Position numbers and translations under genes: made by a program
The notes under the pieces: generated by a model
What the model saw: only the letters and a program-made list of their open reading frames with translations
Database searches by the model: none
Told to the model about the DNA's origin: nothing
In this document: positions 60,303-64,000 of the stretch, piece after piece
Position numbering within the stretch: the stretch's first letter is position 1
Layout: every line of letters starts with the position of its first letter
Origin: Gordonia alkanivorans NBRC 16433
GTDB lineage: Bacteria; Actinomycetota; Actinomycetes; Mycobacteriales; Mycobacteriaceae
Length of the DNA stretch: 64,000 nt
Direction: 5' to 3'
Assembly: GCF_000225505.1 (NCBI RefSeq)
Contig: NZ_BACI01000038.1
Location: forward strand, 1-64,000

Positions 60303-62654
60303 TCAGATCTCGCGACGGTAGGGCTCGCACCCCGGAGGCGCCTTGGGCGGTTCCCGATACTCGAGGTCGGGGATCTTCATGCTCACCGGTGCCGACGTGA
60401 GGGTGAACTGCTCGCCGTGGTGGGAGAGATCGATCGGCGGTCCGGACAGCAACCGGTAGGTGGCGTGCTCCTTGTCCACCGCGACCACGAACTTCGACTC
60501 CCGCACGATCATGCGGAAGGACATGTACGTCAACCGGCTGGGCAGCCGTGGCGCGAAGGTGATCTTTCCGCTGAAGTCGCGCATGCCGCCGAAACCGGCC
60601 ACGCAGTCCGTCCACGCCCCGGCCAGTGCGGCGATGTGCAAGCCGCTGTTGACGTTGCTGTGCAGGTCGTGCAGATCGGTGAACACCGACTCGGCCAACA
60701 GATCGTAGGCGAGGTCGAGGTAGCCGACCTCGGCGGCCGTGACCGCTTCGCAGCACGCCGAGAGCGACGAGTCGCGCACGGTGATCGGGTAGTAGTAGTC
60801 GAAGTTGCGGAGCTTCTGTTCGGCGGTGAACGAGTCGCCGAACAGGTAGGTCGCATAGACCAGGTCGGCCTGCTTGACGACCTGTTTGCGGTAGAGGTCG
60901 TAGTACGGATAGTTCAGCAACAGTGGGTACCGGCCGACCGAGGACTCGAAATCCCACGCCCCGAGCAGCGTGAACGACTCACACTGCTGGTGTACCCCGA
61001 GCGCCTCGTCGTAGGGGATGGACATGTCGTCGGCGCACGACTCCCAGTGCGCCGCTTCGGCTGTCGTCACCCCGAATTGTTCGGCGAGGTCGGGACGACG
61101 GTGCACCGCGGCCACCGCGTCGCGCAGGTTCTGCTGTGCCGCGAGGTTGGTGAAGACGTTGTTGTTCACCACGGCCGTGTACTCGTCCGGCCCGGTCACG
61201 CCGTCGATGCGGAACTTCCCGTTGACGTCGTGATGGCCGAGACCCGCGAACAAACGGGCGGTCTCGACGAGAAGTTCGACGCCGCACTCGGTTTCGAACT
61301 GTTCGTCGTCGGTGGCGCGCAGGTAGCGGGCGGTGGCGTTGGCGATGTCGGCGGACACGTGCACCCCGGCCGTGCCCGCGGGCCAGTAGCCCGAACACTC
61401 GTCCCCGTTGATCGATCGCCACGGGAACATCGCGCCGCGCTGGCCGAGTTCGGCGGCGCGGGCCTTCGCCTTGTCCATGGTGGCGTGACGCCAGCGGAGT
61501 TCCTCGCCGGCCGCGGCGGGCACCGTGTAGGTGAGCATCGGCAGGATGAAACTCTCGGTGTCCCAGAAGGTGTGACCGTCGTAGCCGGGACCGGTGAGCC
61601 CCTTGGCCGGGATCGCGCGCGACTGGCCGCGCGCGCCGGCCTGTAGCACGTGGAACAGTGCGAACCGAACCGCTTGCTGGAGTTCGGGATCCCCGTCGAG
61701 TTCGATGTCGGCGTCGCGCCAGAAGTCCTCCAGGTAGCGGACCTGGTCGGCTTTCAGGGAGTCCCAGCCGGTCTCCATCGCCATCGCCAGCGCGGCGTCG
61801 ACCTGTGCGCGCAGCGCCGGTACCGAGCGCCGGGCCGACCAGCCGTAACCCATGTACTTGGTGAGGGTCAGGCTCTTGCCCTTCGGCACGTTCGCCGCGA
61901 TCGTGAGGCGGGCGAGGTCGCCATCGGCGCGGATGAAGGTGTCGGCCTTGTCCGGGAAGTAGATCTCGTGGTCCATGCCGGCGGCGATGTGCAGACCGGA
62001 CTGCTTGGTGTGGTGGACCAGCATGCCCCAGTAGTTGCGGCAGGTCGCCAGATCCGACACCAGCGGGGCGTCGAGCGCAGCCGCGAGACGCGGGTCGTTG
62101 CCGGGGGCCGGGACCGGCTCGTTGGCCAGCAGGTCGGACTGCAGGACGAGCTTCATGTCCTCGTCGACGGGTTCCACCTCGTAGCGGATGGCCGCGATGG
62201 TGCGCTTGGTGAACGAGACGAGACGTTCGGACTTGATGCGCACGGTGCGCCCGGTCGGCGACGTCCACAGGGTGTGACGACGCAGCGTGCCGGTGCGGAA
62301 GTCCAGCGTCCGTTCGTGCTCTTCGGTACGGCCGTACCGAAGGTCCATCGGCTCGTCCTCGACGAGCAGGCGGATGATCTTGCCGTCGGTCACGTTCACG
62401 ACCGTCTGGCCCGATTCGGGGTAACCGTAGCCGCTCTCCGCGTAGGGGAGGCCGCGCAACTCGTAGAAGCCGTTGAGGTAGGTGCCCGGATGGTCGACCG
62501 GTTCACCCTCCTCGAAGGTGCCGCGTAAGCCGATGTGCCCGTTGGACAACGCGAACAACGTCTCGGTGCGGCCGAGCATGTCGAGATCGACTCCGCCGCT
62601 CCACTTCAGCTGCCACGGGTGGATCTCGAACCCGTGTGGCTTGTCCGCGCTCAT
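60303..62654 (-). CDS. Glycoside hydrolase family 65 disaccharide phosphorylase
   Basis: 783 residues. An N-terminal beta-sandwich (LFALSNGHIGLRGTFEEGEP) precedes an (alpha/alpha)6 barrel with GYDGHTFWDTESFILP, GAMFPWRSINGDE and the general-acid Glu in DGVTGPDEYTAVVNNN. The phosphate-site region is further on. GH65 enzymes phosphorolyse trehalose, maltose or kojibiose to beta-glucose-1-phosphate. The downstream beta-phosphoglucomutase gene, overlapping by 4 bp, would convert that product to glucose-6-phosphate. The mycobacterial pair Rv3401-Rv3400 has the same layout. Which disaccharide is used is not determined. Confidence 0.9.
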   Translation of the reverse strand: MSADKPHGFEIHPWQLKWSGGVDLDMLGRTETLFALSNGHIGLRGTFEEGEPVDHPGTYLNGFYELRGLPYAESGYGYPESGQTVVNVTDGKIIRLLVEDEPMDLRYGRTEEHERTLDFRTGTLRRHTLWTSPTGRTVRIKSERLVSFTKRTIAAIRYEVEPVDEDMKLVLQSDLLANEPVPAPGNDPRLAAALDAPLVSDLATCRNYWGMLVHHTKQSGLHIAAGMDHEIYFPDKADTFIRADGDLARLTIAANVPKGKSLTLTKYMGYGWSARRSVPALRAQVDAALAMAMETGWDSLKADQVRYLEDFWRDADIELDGDPELQQAVRFALFHVLQAGARGQSRAIPAKGLTGPGYDGHTFWDTESFILPMLTYTVPAAAGEELRWRHATMDKAKARAAELGQRGAMFPWRSINGDECSGYWPAGTAGVHVSADIANATARYLRATDDEQFETECGVELLVETARLFAGLGHHDVNGKFRIDGVTGPDEYTAVVNNNVFTNLAAQQNLRDAVAAVHRRPDLAEQFGVTTAEAAHWESCADDMSIPYDEALGVHQQCESFTLLGAWDFESSVGRYPLLLNYPYYDLYRKQVVKQADLVYATYLFGDSFTAEQKLRNFDYYYPITVRDSSLSACCEAVTAAEVGYLDLAYDLLAESVFTDLHDLHSNVNSGLHIAALAGAWTDCVAGFGGMRDFSGKITFAPRLPSRLTYMSFRMIVRESKFVVAVDKEHATYRLLSGPPIDLSHHGEQFTLTSAPVSMKIPDLEYREPPKAPPGCEPYRREI

Positions 62655-63373
62655 GCGGGCAGCAATTCGTCGAGATCGTTGACGACGACGTCGGCGCCGG
62701 CGGCGCGCATCGCCTCGGCCTGACCTCCGCCGACACGATCGACGCCCACGACGAAGCCGAACTCGCCTGCGCTACCGGCCTGTACGCCGGAGATGGCGTC
62801 CTCGAAGACCGCGGCCGCAGCGGGCTCGACGCCCATCAGTTCGGCTCCCAGCAGATAAGAGTCGGGAGCGGGTTTGCCGTTGAGTCCACGTGCGGCGATC
62901 TCGAGACCGTCGACGCGGACCTCGACGAAACCCGACAGGTCGGCAGCTTCGAGCACTGGTCCTCCATTCTTCGACGACGTCACGACCGCGATCCGGAGAC
63001 CGGCATCGCGTGCCGCGTTGAGGTACCGCACCGACCCTGGGTAGGCCTGGCCGCCGTCTTCGGCGAGGCTGACGAGGAACATGTCGTTCTTGCCGTTTCC
63101 GATCGCGGTCACGGTCGCGGGGTCGACGTCGGTGATCCCGCGCGACGCCAGGAAGGCTCGTACCCCGTCCTCACGGGGACGTCCGTCGACGTAGTCGAGG
63201 TAGTCCTGGTCGGTGAACTCCACGAAGCCGGGCGCGTCGACGCCGCCCGCGCGATCGGCGAGGAAGGCGTCGAACGTCTTCTTCCAGGCCTTGCGGTGGA
63301 GTACCGCGGTTTCGGTGAGGACCCCGTCGAGATCGAAGAGCGCGACAGTGATCACTTCTGGCAATCCCAACAC
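62651..63373 (-). CDS. Beta-phosphoglucomutase-family HAD phosphatase
   Basis: 240 residues. HAD motif I in VALFDLDGVLTE (nucleophile and acid Asp), a cap domain, motif II VVTSSKN, motif III Lys in LNGKPAPDSYL, and motif IV VFEDAISGVQAG. It probably isomerises beta-glucose-1-phosphate from the GH65 enzyme. GTG 63373 gives VLGLPEVITVALF, matching the VLGLPE lead-in of mycobacterial homologues as I remember them; a GTG at 63355 is the alternative. ATGA overlap with the GH65 start. Confidence 0.88.
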   Translation of the reverse strand: MLGLPEVITVALFDLDGVLTETAVLHRKAWKKTFDAFLADRAGGVDAPGFVEFTDQDYLDYVDGRPREDGVRAFLASRGITDVDPATVTAIGNGKNDMFLVSLAEDGGQAYPGSVRYLNAARDAGLRIAVVTSSKNGGPVLEAADLSGFVEVRVDGLEIAARGLNGKPAPDSYLLGAELMGVEPAAAAVFEDAISGVQAGSAGEFGFVVGVDRVGGGQAEAMRAAGADVVVNDLDELLPA

Positions 63374-63431
63374 GATGCGCAACGCTACCCGCCTGAGTCG
63401 GGTAAGGCGCGATGAAGCGCGATAGCGCGCG

Positions 63432-64000
63432 TCAGGCGGAGCTGACCGAGTGGGCATCGGTTGTCGGTGAACGGCCGTCGTCCCAGAAACCGATCGATTC
63501 CAGCTGCGCGATCAGGCGGTCGCGTGCGTCCTCGAAGGCGGCGACGATCTCGGCCTTGATGCCTTCGGTGTCGCCCTTGCGCAGCAGTTCGATGAGTCGT
63601 CGGTGGCTGGCCGCGGCGGACAGACCCCACTCCGTGTCGCTCGAATACAGCTGCAGCGGATTGTATTTGCTCGCCGAGTACTGGAACCAGGCGAGCTTCT
63701 TGCTCTCGGCCATCAGGTGCACCTTGCGGTGGAAGGCGAACTCCGCGGTCAGCACCTGGTCGGCCCGGCCGGAGCCCACGGCCGTCTCGAGGTCGTCGAC
63801 GAGTGCAGCCAGTTCGCCCAGACGTTCGTCCAGGTCCGGGTTCTCGGCGGCATGACTCGCGAGGCGCGCGGAGAGCTCGGCCTGCATCCAGAAGATGTCG
63901 ACGATGTCGCCGCGGGTGAGCGTCTCGACGATGAACCCGCGATGCAGGGCCTGCTTGACGAGTCCCTCGCCGCGGAGGGTCGCGAGCGCCTCGCGGACCG
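63432..64000 (-). CDS. GntR-family regulator with FCD domain (5' end beyond window)
   Basis: The visible 188 C-terminal residues include the end of the winged helix (VREALATLRGEGLVKQALHR and GFIVE) and a full FCD ligand domain: RGDIVDIFWMQAELSARLAS, LTAEFAFHRKVHLMAES with a metal-ligand-type His, and SHRRLIELLRKGDTEGIKAE. Ends HSVSSA. It is a FadR-subfamily regulator that would respond to a carboxylate. The start codon lies outside the window. It lies upstream of the disaccharide-phosphorylase pair on the same strand. Confidence 0.88.
   Translation of the reverse strand, partial: VREALATLRGEGLVKQALHRGFIVETLTRGDIVDIFWMQAELSARLASHAAENPDLDERLGELAALVDDLETAVGSGRADQVLTAEFAFHRKVHLMAESKKLAWFQYSASKYNPLQLYSSDTEWGLSAAASHRRLIELLRKGDTEGIKAEIVAAFEDARDRLIAQLESIGFWDDGRSPTTDAHSVSSA

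Overview
The window is a high-GC, gene-dense actinobacterial chromosome segment. Two MspA-family porins, the MprA/MprB/PepD stress module, the Glp/GlpR divisome pair, a Pmt protein mannosyltransferase and MscL point to a mycolic-acid-containing member of the Mycobacteriales. A Gordonia-like organism is my best guess, from gene content and style rather than any database match. Much of the gene order matches from memory the M. tuberculosis Rv0981-Rv1007 interval: mprA-mprB-pepD-moaB2, mscL, ruc/FmdB, 5-FTHF ligase, galU-moeA1-rimJ-glpR, arcA, pmt, rsmI, pabB, metS. Accessory blocks are inserted between these core genes.

Layout. 1-4.3 kb: a short tandem repeat, then a large nitrate reductase fused to a flavodoxin/FNR reductase (minus). 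4.5-9.5 kb: mprA-mprB-pepD-moaB2 and a 55-residue protein. 9.9-11.3 kb: two tandem MspA porins closed by a perfect terminator. 11.3-13.2 kb: a stretch that looks empty but holds four minus-strand genes of 28-32 codons. Each has a strong Shine-Dalgarno site, and they encode related peptides sharing a (D/E)-L-x-(T/S)-G-S core. A divergent GNAT-like gene follows. 13.9-17.5 kb: mscL with a long proline-rich tail, a SAF-domain protein, nhaA and an FmdB/Ruc zinc-ribbon gene behind a CIRCE operator. 17.5-24.3 kb: 5-FTHF cyclo-ligase, galU, glp (MoeA-like), a RimJ-like acetyltransferase, a SIMPL protein, glpR/sepX, a hypothetical and tRNA-Ala(CGC).

24.5-36 kb: accessory metabolism. This includes a DUF5994 protein, a secreted lipase and a GH1 glycosidase. 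It also includes azlCD with a divergent XRE-cupin regulator, a DEAD-box helicase, an EamA exporter, and a diiron oxygenase paired with an FprB-type ferredoxin/reductase. 36.2-44.7 kb: an unusual translationally coupled operon. It runs from a 24-codon ORF through a Rossmann flavoprotein-like protein, a membrane protein, a zinc-ribbon/FHA protein and a CPA2 antiporter to a kinase-like protein. The last lacks the catalytic Asp. A convergent membrane-anchored second pseudokinase and a small membrane protein complete the locus.

44.9-54.5 kb: universal stress protein, SoxR, patatin-MFS, arcA, GntR, a frameshifted BCCT transporter, pmt and rsmI. 54.5-64 kb: a GAF regulator, pabB-metG, a HEAT-protein/MerR-HEAT pair behind a 19-bp-spacer promoter, a GH65 phosphorylase with a beta-phosphoglucomutase, and a truncated GntR/FCD regulator at the window edge.

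The two most novel-looking elements are the micro-peptide cluster (12.15-12.94 kb) and the FHA/pseudokinase/antiporter locus (36.3-44.7 kb). Many starts follow a TAnnnT box by only 6-8 nt, which suggests leaderless transcription.
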